From: Sphingomonadales bacterium
GTDB taxonomy: Bacteria > Pseudomonadota > Alphaproteobacteria > Sphingomonadales > Sphingomonadaceae
Length of the DNA stretch: 64,000 bases
NCBI GenBank assembly: GCA_017309275.1
Contig: JAFKLT010000040.1
Location: 28,011-92,010, forward strand
Direction of reading: 5' to 3'
A program made the position numbers and the translations under genes. Shown here piece by piece: positions 37,901 through 45,094 of this stretch (within the stretch, counting starts at the first letter, position 1; each line of letters starts with the position of its first letter). The notes beneath the pieces were generated by a model, which ran no database searches, was not told the origin of the DNA, and saw only the letters and a list, made by a program, of their open reading frames with translations.

Positions 37901-38452
37901 GGCCAGCTGGAACGAAAGCTGCTGCATGCCGGCGCGCTGTTCCCCGCTGACGACGGTCACGCGACGCTGCTGCTGCGCGGTTTCGCCCAGCTCGGCCTGG
38001 AGCCGGTTCATCAGGGCGATTTCCTGCTCGATCGCCCGGACCATTTCTTCGGTCTTCTGGATTTCGATCGTCTGCGCGGCGATACGCGCGCGGGCGGCCA
38101 CCCCGGCCTGCCCCTCTTCGGCCGCGACACGCTCGATCGCCGTCGCCAGCTGCTGCTGCGTCATCAGATACTGCCGCGCTGACGCCAGCTCGGCATTGAT
38201 GTTACCGCGATCGAAGCTCAGCAGGCCGCCGGTCAGGTTGGCGCCTTTCGACAGACGACTGAACTCGTCGGCGAATCCGCGAACCTGCGCCTCGGCCTGC
38301 TTGATCCCTTTGGCGAACTCGGTGGGAAATTCGTTCGCCAGGCCCTTGCCAGCTTCGGCGAATTTCTGGCGGAGCGAACGGATTTCGCGATCCGCCGTCT
38401 GCGCAAACTCGCTGCCATCGGCAACCAGCTTTACGGCCGTCCTTTTGGTCAC
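34919..38452 (-). CDS. tail length tape measure protein
   Basis: A 1177-residue protein, the longest in the late operon, as expected. It has N-terminal coiled coils, then GMQQLSFQLADIASGWAAG with PPMQIFVQQSTQVVQAMQMM, the TMP_2 signature, hydrophobic patches, and a Gly/Ala-rich region near GAQIGGAIGMAAFGPLGGF. It sets tail length and is ejected with the DNA. The start is GTG at 38452, 6 nt after GGAG; a terminator hairpin precedes it. Confidence 0.9.
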   Translation of the reverse strand: MTKRTAVKLVADGSEFAQTADREIRSLRQKFAEAGKGLANEFPTEFAKGIKQAEAQVRGFADEFSRLSKGANLTGGLLSFDRGNINAELASARQYLMTQQQLATAIERVAAEEGQAGVAARARIAAQTIEIQKTEEMVRAIEQEIALMNRLQAELGETAQQQRRVTVVSGEQRAGMQQLSFQLADIASGWAAGVPPMQIFVQQSTQVVQAMQMMTNKSTGLIGFLSGPWGLAFTAAAVVVGGLVSKLWDSNQAMQAVEVTSDNLGQAQAALSKMFDLSTGKIVNNTQALRDNMYAQMIAAQANAASSRREAFSALKDAGASPTTFWERAYGRANTFANLGLVGSYWAERQIQKRDASGRNYEALIRKVAAGYSLEKAGAELDMRSMGEEQYYAVQNALNRANDSYTAGQSALDLRAGLGGKLPDRYLAPKKDRGGGGKRDRGGPDPAKIAESMASKLDEAYEKAVQLRGQFDQMPSDIDRSNNALIDAQQLIAQAQKTLADPKATAENRKRAQDVLKVAKEAAALAGAAPGKVLRDQLAIMDQTAQSQQLIAQGRMAEYNILQDNVELARILGAENVSQLDTMIAQRNITKAELEDYYKKRQQARLITIEIQRQQEEQQRLIGYIDDAQNVAKQGIYDFYSGKGLNVAKSAIKSLMDIQRRIMTEEAFKVIFGDQFEQQKLKILGLDQVDEAGRRQATAIERTIPPIDRLGQAAASVAIRLNSLAANDNPFRSVSQNSADDIERGQPIIVNGTRAASTPSPETKQLLTGFTESLQMVMRGAAYGQASSGVLRSLGLKQSNLGAQIGGAIGMAAFGPLGGFVGGALGGTIGGLFKKTPKGSATVTSISENAAYSGSKSLRQSVSGLGSNVQDTLAQIADALGGEANSFSVSIGQRKKKYTVDPTGKGRTKGSGVLTFASEEEAIMAAVRDALSDGAIRGISAAAQRILQSGGDLQKAIEKASMIESIPNLLKSRLNPLGAALDDLNEKWDKTIAALKEGAATAEQMADAEKLYQLERDEIMKAANDNLREFINGLNFGPSSALSLRDQETNARANLQPYLDAINRGDIAGIDRDKYLAAADSFLQISRSLNGSTSGYFANVDELRTATQALLDQSESQSKAAEARDPFVEATAKNTADIAAILNNQTGLLMQIVNGGGIVIGDDSGFIGNPRSFVRLV

Positions 38453-38472
38453 GCTGCGCTCCACAAGAAAAA

Positions 38473-38496
38473 GGCAGGGCGGATAGCCGCCCTGCC
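38473..38496 (-). terminator. Rho-independent terminator/attenuator before the tape measure gene
   Basis: On the minus strand the perfect 10-bp stem GGCAGGGCGG / CCGCCCTGCC (loop CTAT) is followed by TTTTTCTTG, only about 20 nt before the tape measure GTG. Confidence 0.8.
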
Positions 38497-38502
38497 GCGA
38501 TG

Positions 38503-39162
38503 TTATTGACGGGCAATTCGGCCGACCCGGGCTGCAAGCGACGCCTGTCGACGTTGCAGCTGATGCTCGACCGAAAAGCTCGGTTTGAAGTTTACGAACG
38601 GCACAAGGACGAAGATCACGATAGGCTTCGCCTCTCGCACCTTGCCGCGCCGCGCATCTCCAGCGGCGCGCCGAGGCGTCGCCTGCCGGTATCGACCGGT
38701 CCGTGCGTTTGTTACGCCGCTGGCGACTAGCAACGCGAACTTCCGTTTGGTGTAGACGAATTCCAGTCTCTGGCCCGTGATCTTCTCCCACTCGCCGGGA
38801 GTCAGATTGCGCCCGCGCCCGCGGCCGCCTGCCGCTTTTGTCGGGATCGCCAGATATTGACCATCCCTCGAGCGGATGCGTCCGCTGTCCGTATGGAACG
38901 TCATCGCCCCCTGGCTGCGATCGCCGCCCTTGACATAGACTTCACCCTCCGGAACCCGCGCGATGCGGCCTCCCTTCGGAAAAGTCTCGCTCGTCCAGGC
39001 CCGCCACAGCCGCCCCGGCACCGCCATCCGGGTGATGCCCTCCAGGTCCTTTTCGAGACCCCTCGTCTCTTCTTCGACAGCGTCGCGCAGCTCGCGCAGG
39101 ACGTCACGGATGATGTCGTCGGCCGCAGCGGCAAGGTCGCGCTCCGAAACCTCAAGCCGCAT
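38503..39162 (-). CDS. DUF6441-like phage tail-module protein
   Basis: A 219-residue basic protein with VPGRLWRAWTSETFPKGG and TGQRLEFVYTKRKFALLVASG, resembling the DUF6441 phage family. It lies between gpG/GT and the tape measure. It starts within the end of the gpT extension (overlap of 11 nt). Function unknown. Confidence 0.72.
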   Translation of the reverse strand: MRLEVSERDLAAAADDIIRDVLRELRDAVEEETRGLEKDLEGITRMAVPGRLWRAWTSETFPKGGRIARVPEGEVYVKGGDRSQGAMTFHTDSGRIRSRDGQYLAIPTKAAGGRGRGRNLTPGEWEKITGQRLEFVYTKRKFALLVASGVTNARTGRYRQATPRRAAGDARRGKVREAKPIVIFVLVPFVNFKPSFSVEHQLQRRQASLAARVGRIARQ

Positions 39163-39996
39163 CGTCGCTGTCCCATTCGTCCCACAGCCGGGCGATCGTC
39201 TCGAACGCGTCCCACAGTGTCGCAGGCTGATCGCCTATACCGCCGGCGGCTATCAGGTGGCGGCCTTCCTGCCCGCGACACATCAGCCACAGGTCGACCG
39301 CCGACAAATAGCTGCGGTCCAGGTTCAGTCGGGGATTTTTCTCCCAGGCGTCCGGGCCGATTTGCCAACCTTCAGCGTCTTCGCCTTCGAATTCTTGCGG
39401 CCGCCTTCGGATGGCAATGGCGGCTCGGAGTTTTTTTCCGCACTCCGATCATACATGGCCGAATAGATTTTCAGACCCAGGGCGCGGATGATCGTCGGTT
39501 CGACGCATGCAAGCGCATCGTCGGTAACCATCCCGTCGATGCCACGCGAAAAGGACACCGGCTCCCCTTTGAAGGTCACCCCGTCCCAGCCCGTGACGAA
39601 CTTGCGAAACGCCATCGTCGGCAGCAGCGATTCCCGCCGCGATGCCTGGGCGATGATCTGGCGATACCCGGGCCAATATTCGCGCACCGCCTCGACGGCT
39701 TCATCGTACAGCGCCATTTCCTTGGCCGTAAGGCTGCTGGTGCCCGACGAAACGCGATCGCGCATGTCGGCAAGGTTCTCGACCTTCTCCGGATCATCCG
39801 GCAGCAGCGCCTCCAGCCCCGCGCGAAACTGGGCATCGATCGCCCAGGGAAACGCGGCCAGCGCATTATGCTCCGCCATGCTCCCCTCGAACAACTCGCG
39901 TTCGATGACCGTCGGAACGCGCCAGGTGAACTCCGGCACATTTTCGAGCATCCACTCGGGGCGCCACGACCGCGGCGCCGTGCTGATAGAAACCAT
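39152..39996 (-). CDS. gpGT-type tail assembly chaperone, made by -1 frameshift
   Basis: A second reading frame continues the gpG gene after a slippery A AAA AAC at 39436-39430. After a -1 shift the frame is open for 92 more codons (LRAAIAIRRRPQEFEGED, then GWQIGPDAWEKNPRLNLDRS, then LSAVDLWLMCRGQEGRHL) to the stop at 39152. The fusion would be 281 residues, close to lambda gpGT. The coding character of the -1 frame (acidic, aromatic) is better than the Lys-rich end of the zero frame. Confidence 0.72.
39325..39996 (-). CDS. gpG-type tail assembly chaperone
   Basis: A 223-residue protein between the tail tube and tape measure genes, the standard position of gpG. It begins MVSISTAPRSWRPEWMLENV, and its last 35 residues after the slip site are Lys/Pro-rich. 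gpG coats the tape measure during tail assembly. An in-frame ATG at 40035 inside the tail-tube gene is an alternative start. Confidence 0.75.
   Translation of the reverse strand: MVSISTAPRSWRPEWMLENVPEFTWRVPTVIERELFEGSMAEHNALAAFPWAIDAQFRAGLEALLPDDPEKVENLADMRDRVSSGTSSLTAKEMALYDEAVEAVREYWPGYRQIIAQASRRESLLPTMAFRKFVTGWDGVTFKGEPVSFSRGIDGMVTDDALACVEPTIIRALGLKIYSAMYDRSAEKNSEPPLPSEGGRKNSKAKTLKVGKSARTPGRKIPD
39430..39436 (-). promoter_or_regulatory. programmed -1 frameshift slippery site A AAA AAC
   Basis: In the zero frame the codons GAA AAA AAC give the canonical heptamer A_AAA_AAC, at codons 187-189 of gpG. Confidence 0.72.
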
Positions 39997-40006
39997 CTGC
40001 CCGGGC

Positions 40007-41245
40007 TCAGTCGAAACAGAGGATGGCGTCGCCATCCCGGCCCGCATTGTCGCGGCCAGCCGACATCGCACGGTAAGTCAGATTCTCCGACCGCGCGTTG
40101 CCACGCGTCGCCATTTCCACGGCCTGCGGCAGCAACTGGGGCAGCGCCAGCGTCCAGCGGTTGCCGCTGACCTGACCGGCACGCGCGGCACCGACAAACG
40201 GGCCTCCATTCGCCTCCAGCGCCGCCAGATGATTGCGAACAGACAAGCGGGTCTTTAGCGGGTCGCAGGTCAGCGCAGGTTCACGCCCGCCGATCTGAGC
40301 AGCACCGAAACCGTTGATGGTATTCGGATCCTCATAGCTATCGACCTGCGTCGCAGGGTCATAGTTGAAGTTCGAAATGGGCAACAGCTTGCGGTCGATC
40401 GCAAAGGCGGGACTGATTCCGCTCTGCATGTTCAACATCGGCGCCGCGTGGCTGGCGACGACCGCGCCGGTGGGCATGTCGACGTCGGCCTGACCGCCCC
40501 AGATGGCCATGCCCTGAATATCGAAATAGCCGGGCCGCGCCGTTTGCGCGCCCATCGCCAGTTTTCCGCGAAAGCCGAGAAGCTTGTAGTTGATCCCGTC
40601 CTCGTTGAAATACAGCGCCGCGCTGGGCTGCTGCGCTGTCCGTTCGGCGTCGGAAACCGGCGAGGTCATCGCGTAGGTCCAGTTCGGCTTGATTTCCGCC
40701 GTGGCACTGACCGAGAGGGCCGATCCGAATATATCGGCGAGCGTGGCAACGCGGCCCGACGTATAGTTGGTGATCAACGGACGCGCGCCGGGAAAGCCCG
40801 TTCCACCCAACAGCAGCGGCATCCCGCGATAGAGCTGCGCCGTCGCCGCGAAGGGCGAGGCCAGCGTCGCGCTGGTCGTGGTGCCGGCGGAAAGCGCGGT
40901 TGCCGCGACGGCGTCAGTGAATAGCCCGACCCATCCGCAGGACGCGAGCAATGCATGCGCCGGCGGCTTCACCGACGCGCTGTAAACGACGCCTGCGCCG
41001 GCACCCTTCATACGGCAACGAATGCCGACGGGAACCGCTTGACCCAGGACCAGCGGAGCGCCCGCGATCATGGTCCCCGTCGCTTCGCCGCTCTGTTCCG
41101 TGGTAAATGGCGAGCCGATCGACAGGCTGTCGATTTCGAACGGAAAGGCGTCGAGGCCCGCCGCGGGGGTCGGGTCGACGCCCTCCGTCGACTCGAGCTT
41201 GCACATGCCCAGCACGTTGCGCAGGCGAATTACGATATCACCCAT
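40007..41245 (-). CDS. major tail tube protein
   Basis: A 412-residue beta-rich protein beginning MGDIVIRLRNVLGMCKLEST. Position immediately upstream of gpG and downstream of the tail terminator identifies the tail tube. It is longer than lambda gpV, so extra surface domains are likely. GGAGGACCTT precedes the ATG at 41245. Confidence 0.78.
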   Translation of the reverse strand: MGDIVIRLRNVLGMCKLESTEGVDPTPAAGLDAFPFEIDSLSIGSPFTTEQSGEATGTMIAGAPLVLGQAVPVGIRCRMKGAGAGVVYSASVKPPAHALLASCGWVGLFTDAVAATALSAGTTTSATLASPFAATAQLYRGMPLLLGGTGFPGARPLITNYTSGRVATLADIFGSALSVSATAEIKPNWTYAMTSPVSDAERTAQQPSAALYFNEDGINYKLLGFRGKLAMGAQTARPGYFDIQGMAIWGGQADVDMPTGAVVASHAAPMLNMQSGISPAFAIDRKLLPISNFNYDPATQVDSYEDPNTINGFGAAQIGGREPALTCDPLKTRLSVRNHLAALEANGGPFVGAARAGQVSGNRWTLALPQLLPQAVEMATRGNARSENLTYRAMSAGRDNAGRDGDAILCFD

Positions 41246-41285
41246 AAGGTCCTCCAATCATGCGCAAATGCGCGGGTTGCTGAAA

Positions 41286-41708
41286 TTATCGGGGGGCGAC
41301 GAAATGGATCGTCACCGTCAGGTTGAAGCCGAGCCGCCTTGCTGCTGCGAGCGTCGCGGTCGAAAGGCGCATGTCGCCTTCGTGGATTTCTTCGATGCAG
41401 TCGGGCCATGACGTCGCGTCGAGGATCGCGGTTATCAGCGCATCGTACAGCTCCGACCGCGCGGTCGTCGCCTCGATCCCGCTGCCGCCGCTGACATAAC
41501 CTTCCAGCCCGAATTCCAGCTCGTATCGCGTCGCGCCGGGTTCGGTCGTGTCGTCGGCCGACTGGTCCGATTCCTCGGCATAGATCGCAGGAAAGGACGC
41601 GGGCTCGCCCGAGGGGTTGATCTCAAACTCGCCATCGGGGCCGACGACGCCCTCGATCGTGCCGGTCAGCCAGTCGATGACCTGCTGCCGTTCAGGGGTA
41701 CCGCTCAT
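41286..41708 (-). CDS. tail terminator / minor tail protein
   Basis: A 140-residue acidic protein (RQQVIDWLTGTIEGVVG and ATRYELEFGLEGYVSGGSG) located where lambda-type phages carry the tail terminator (gpU) gene. Overlaps the upstream connector gene by 4 nt. Confidence 0.65.
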   Translation of the reverse strand: MSGTPERQQVIDWLTGTIEGVVGPDGEFEINPSGEPASFPAIYAEESDQSADDTTEPGATRYELEFGLEGYVSGGSGIEATTARSELYDALITAILDATSWPDCIEEIHEGDMRLSTATLAAARRLGFNLTVTIHFVAPR

Positions 41709-42022
41709 TCGTCTTCGACCATCAGCATCCAAGCACCGACATCGCGCCCGTCGCGAACCTCGATCACGCGATAGATCGCGGAGCCGTGGACGATCTTCGC
41801 ACCGTTCGCCGGTTTCTCGGGCACGTCGGCCTTCCGGACTTCATACCCATGCTGACGCACCGATTTGCCGTAACCCATCGGATCGTCGCCCTGATAATCG
41901 ACCTCGACCGCGGCGACGCCAACTATCGCGGCGCTCGCCTTCGGTTCGATGCTGATCTCGGCATCCGCAAAGGCGGAATGAATGTCGGCCGCCGCGGCGC
42001 CCGCGACGTCGGCCCAGCTCAC
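41705..42022 (-). CDS. head-tail connector-like protein
   Basis: A 105-residue protein starting GTG AGC (SWADVAGAAAADIHSAFAD), with a beta-strand-rich C-terminus (IYRVIEVRDGRDVGAWMLMV) like head-tail joining proteins of the lambda FII/Gifsy-2 type. GTGA overlap with the upstream gene. Confidence 0.65.
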   Translation of the reverse strand: MSWADVAGAAAADIHSAFADAEISIEPKASAAIVGVAAVEVDYQGDDPMGYGKSVRQHGYEVRKADVPEKPANGAKIVHGSAIYRVIEVRDGRDVGAWMLMVEDE

Positions 42023-42243
42023 TTTCCGGGCTTACCTTTCGGGTCGACAATCGCATCAGCCACCTGACCGCCCGATTGCTTCTGGATCAGCTGCACGTCG
42101 ACAGCGAGGCCGGCATCAGTCCATTCCTTCGCCGTATCGGCGACGATCTGGTCGGCATCGTCACCGATATCGATGGTCGATCCGGCATCACGGAACGATC
42201 CGCCATTGTCGGCGCGCGGGGTGTTGAGCTGGACAGCTTTCAT
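42019..42243 (-). CDS. small head-module protein
   Basis: A 74-residue acidic protein beginning MKAVQLNTPRADNGGSF. AGGAG precedes the ATG at 42243. No family recognised; position suggests a connector or decoration component. Two hairpins lie just upstream. Confidence 0.62.
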   Translation of the reverse strand: MKAVQLNTPRADNGGSFRDAGSTIDIGDDADQIVADTAKEWTDAGLAVDVQLIQKQSGGQVADAIVDPKGKPGK

Positions 42244-42317
42244 GAATTCGCTCCTGCATTCCTTTGCGATGCCCGCGCCGCGCGGGGATAGCGGCGCACG
42301 GCGCGGGCAACGAAAAG

Positions 42318-42340
42318 GGGCGCCGAACAAATCGGCGCCC
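42318..42340 (-). terminator. hairpin terminator within the late operon
   Basis: Stem GGGCGCCGA / TCGGCGCCC, followed on the minus strand by CTTTTCG and on the plus strand by GCTTCGTGTTTTT, so it may work both ways. It separates the decoration-protein genes from the connector and tail genes. Confidence 0.65.
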
Positions 42341-42365
42341 GCTTCGTGTTTTTAGGCAGATGGGA

Positions 42366-42704
42366 TTAGACGATCGCACCGTGCAGCAAGATGCGCCCGA
42401 CGGTGTCACCCGAAGCCTGACCGGCGGCGGCGATACCGACATAGGTATTGCCGCTCGACGTGCTGGTCAGACGCTTGTTCGTATTGTCCCAATACAGCTT
42501 GGTCGTATAGGCAGTCCACGCTTCGCCGGTCGCTTTGGCCAGGTTCCAGACGCCGGTTCGGCGACCTTCGACCGGCTTGCCCGACAGCGCAGCGTTAAGC
42601 GCGACGGCGAACAGGACCCCGACAAGGAACCCCGCGCCGCCGGCGACGTCGTAGGGAGCGGTGCAGGTGAGCGTTTCACCCGGCTGAACGAAATTTGCGG
42701 CCAT
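42366..42704 (-). CDS. DUF2190 family capsid decoration-like protein
   Basis: A 112-residue protein: MAANFVQPGETLTCTAPYDV, then GAGFLVGVLFAVALNAALSG, GVWNLAKATGEAWTAYTTKL and LYWDNTNKRLTSTSSGNTYV. This is the DUF2190 signature of a trimeric capsid decoration/fibre group. It lies just after the capsid gene in transcription order. Confidence 0.82.
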   Translation of the reverse strand: MAANFVQPGETLTCTAPYDVAGGAGFLVGVLFAVALNAALSGKPVEGRRTGVWNLAKATGEAWTAYTTKLYWDNTNKRLTSTSSGNTYVGIAAAGQASGDTVGRILLHGAIV

Positions 42705-42732
42705 GATGGCGTACTCCTTCGAACCGGCGCCG

Positions 42733-42930
42733 TCAGACGCGCGGAGTGGGGGTGGGGTTGGCCGTGCCTTTGGGCTTGGCCTTGGCGAAATCGGCAGTGA
42801 CGTCCTCGGCGCCTTCCTCTTTGGTGAGGCGCTTGAATTCGTCTTTGTCCTCGACCGGCAGGACGCCATCGGTCGGCAGCTTAAGCTCGCCGCCGACATA
42901 GCCCGGCTGGGTCAGCTTTACGTACTTCAT
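42733..42930 (-). CDS. small head-module protein
   Basis: A 65-residue protein, MKYVKLTQPGYVGGELKLPT then a charged Lys/Glu tail ending in a Thr/Pro run. It lies between capsid and decoration genes. No family recognised. Confidence 0.62.
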   Translation of the reverse strand: MKYVKLTQPGYVGGELKLPTDGVLPVEDKDEFKRLTKEEGAEDVTADFAKAKPKGTANPTPTPRV

Positions 42931-42953
42931 GGAATTTCTCCCGAGAACGCGAA

Positions 42954-42971
42954 GGGCGGCCGAAGCCGCCC
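42954..42971 (-). terminator. GC hairpin after the capsid gene
   Basis: Stem GGGCGGC / GCCGCCC with tetraloop CGAA (minus strand TTCG), followed on the minus strand by TTCGCGTTCT. It lies between the capsid stop and the next start. The T-run is weak, so it may act as an RNA stabiliser or partial terminator. Confidence 0.45.
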
Positions 42972-42997
42972 CGCGCGCGCGTCGATGGTGGCGGCGA

Positions 42998-45094
42998 TCA
43001 GTTGCCGGGCTGCTTGTATGCCGAGCGATAGTTGACGGCGCCGACGCCATAGTCGTGCCGGACCTTCCACTCGACGCCGTCGACGCGCCAACCCTCCTGG
43101 CTGTCGGTGAACGGTTCGGTGTTGCCGTTCAGGAACACGACCTCAATAGCCGGCGCGACGTTCGGATCCGCGAAGGCGTAATATGCGGTTCCCGACAGGC
43201 GCGGCGTGTCGACGATGTCGTCGAACATTCCGAAAACGATGTTCGGCCGCTGCAACTTGCTTGCGGCGTCCGGATCGTACTGGCTGCCGTTGGTGACGCG
43301 CGCGGCGCCGCCGATGCCGATCGGGAAGAGGCCGACCGACGGACGAATATCGAGATATTCGTTGTTGCTCACGTCCTTCTGCGAAGCCATGCCAACCCGG
43401 ATGCCGTCGAATGCCGAAACCGAAGGCGCTGCGCCCGATCCGGCAAGGTTGCCGTGGTTCGCGTGGAACAGTGCAACGCCGTCGTTCATCGTGGGGTTCG
43501 ACGCCAGCAGGGCATAGACGTCCACTTCGATCGTCAGCTTTGCGGCGCGGCCCAGATCGACCGCGAGGCCCGAAAAGACCTGCATATCATCGTTCACGAT
43601 CGCCTGACGCGACAGGTTGATGATGTTGCCCTTGGTGAGCGCCGAAATCGCTTCCTTCGCGAGGTCGGGGATCGGCTTATTCTTGAACTCGCCGGCCTCG
43701 TTGACCGTATCGAGCGCGCCGAAGCTGCCGCGCAGATAGCGTGTGTGAGGGCGGAAGTCGGTCACCGATCCGATGCCACAGAAGCGCGACCACGTATCAG
43801 GGGTCACCGAATAGGCGGCCTGCAGCGTGCGATGGATGGCGTTCTCGAACAGGATCGGGAAATCGCCGGTCGTCTGCGTTATGATCGCACTGCGCGCGGT
43901 CATGGCTTCGCGAACGATGATGTCCGGATCGCGCGCCGAGCAGGCGATGCCCATGTTCGACAGGGCTTCGCGGGCGAGGTCGACGTTACGGACGCCTCGG
44001 AACTCGCCCGGGTCGATCTTCAACGTCTCGCCGCGAGCCTTGGCGGCTTTCTCGATGAGCGGCGCGACGCCGGCTTTCACGAGAAGCCAGTTGCTCGCGC
44101 CTTCGATAAACTTGTCGCGCTGGTCGACCGTGACGCGAGCAGGGCTGTTATGCCCGATGTTCGCGCTGTCGCCCGCCTCGGCCAGTTTTTCCAGGATTTT
44201 CTCGCGCGCAGCGTCGAGCGTGGTATCGCCAGTGACGAGGGTTTCGATGAAATCCTCGGCCATTCCGTGCTTTTTGCCGAGCGCACGAATGCCATTGGCG
44301 CGCAGACGTTCGGTCGCAATCGCGGCCTGGACATCGGCGGTGGTCAGCGCGGTAACCGAGGTTTCGGTCTGTGGCGCGGGGGCCGGAGCCGGTGCGGCGG
44401 CTGCCGCTGCGGGGGTTGCGGGCGGCGTGGTGACGGCCGCCGGATTTGCCGGATTCGGCATCTCATTCTCCTTTGGAGGTTGTGGGGCGGCGGCTGCCGC
44501 GCGAGGGCCCCGCGCCATCGCCACTGCGGAGATGAGCGGGTTTTCGGGTGCATTCTTGAACCCGAATGGCTGGACGCACGACGCTTCTACCGTCATCGGT
44601 TCGTCGATCGTGGTCACGAAATTCTGTGCGAGCGCTTCAACCGCGGTCATCCACGTTTCTGCGTCCATCAGGCCTTTCAGCGTCTCGGCGTCGAGGCCCG
44701 ACTGATGGGCATAGATGTTGACAAGCTGGTCGCGGATCAGGTCGAGCTTATCGGCGGTACGGCGCAGCTCTTCGGCATCGCCGCACGCACAATCCCAAGG
44801 ATTGTGGATCATCATCAGTGCATTGTCGGCCATGATGATATCGTCGCCGGCCATCGCCAGAACCGACCCCATCGAAGCGGCAAGGCCGTCGATATAGGTC
44901 GTGACGGCGCGGCCCTTCTTCTTCTGGCGCGTGATCGCGTTGAAGATTGCGAGCCCTTCCATCACATATCCGCCGGGACTGTTGATCCGGATATGCAGGT
45001 CGTCATCGCCCTCGCTGATCAACGGGACGAGCGTGTTGGCATCGAGACCGTCCCAGCTGTCGCCGACGATCCCGTAGAGCAGGATTTCCGTCAC
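42998..45094 (-). CDS. prohead protease / major capsid protein fusion
   Basis: A 698-residue polyprotein. Residues 1-165 are a ClpP-fold protease with nucleophile S74 (GLAASMGS) and H97 (MMIHNP). Residues 195-265 are an Ala/Pro linker, then a scaffold-like helical part. The last 370 or so residues are a capsid domain resembling Mu gpT-type major head proteins. It starts with GTG in a GTGA overlap with the portal gene. An internal ATG (Met212) with its own ribosome site could produce scaffold-capsid without protease. Confidence 0.85.
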   Translation of the reverse strand: MTEILLYGIVGDSWDGLDANTLVPLISEGDDDLHIRINSPGGYVMEGLAIFNAITRQKKKGRAVTTYIDGLAASMGSVLAMAGDDIIMADNALMMIHNPWDCACGDAEELRRTADKLDLIRDQLVNIYAHQSGLDAETLKGLMDAETWMTAVEALAQNFVTTIDEPMTVEASCVQPFGFKNAPENPLISAVAMARGPRAAAAAPQPPKENEMPNPANPAAVTTPPATPAAAAAAPAPAPAPQTETSVTALTTADVQAAIATERLRANGIRALGKKHGMAEDFIETLVTGDTTLDAAREKILEKLAEAGDSANIGHNSPARVTVDQRDKFIEGASNWLLVKAGVAPLIEKAAKARGETLKIDPGEFRGVRNVDLAREALSNMGIACSARDPDIIVREAMTARSAIITQTTGDFPILFENAIHRTLQAAYSVTPDTWSRFCGIGSVTDFRPHTRYLRGSFGALDTVNEAGEFKNKPIPDLAKEAISALTKGNIINLSRQAIVNDDMQVFSGLAVDLGRAAKLTIEVDVYALLASNPTMNDGVALFHANHGNLAGSGAAPSVSAFDGIRVGMASQKDVSNNEYLDIRPSVGLFPIGIGGAARVTNGSQYDPDAASKLQRPNIVFGMFDDIVDTPRLSGTAYYAFADPNVAPAIEVVFLNGNTEPFTDSQEGWRVDGVEWKVRHDYGVGAVNYRSAYKQPGN
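44461..44472 (-). promoter_or_regulatory. internal ribosome site and start within the protease-capsid gene
   Basis: AAAGGAG lies 6 nt before ATG at 44461 (Met212, MPNPANP), a near-ideal site. It would yield a 487-residue scaffold-capsid protein, allowing capsid to exceed protease. Confidence 0.6.

Noticed and set aside
39334-39343. Alternative slip site GAGAAAAAT near the end of gpG
   Set aside because: It could also shift -1, but the zero frame before it has poor coding character, and the upstream A AAA AAC is a better heptamer with an open -1 frame.
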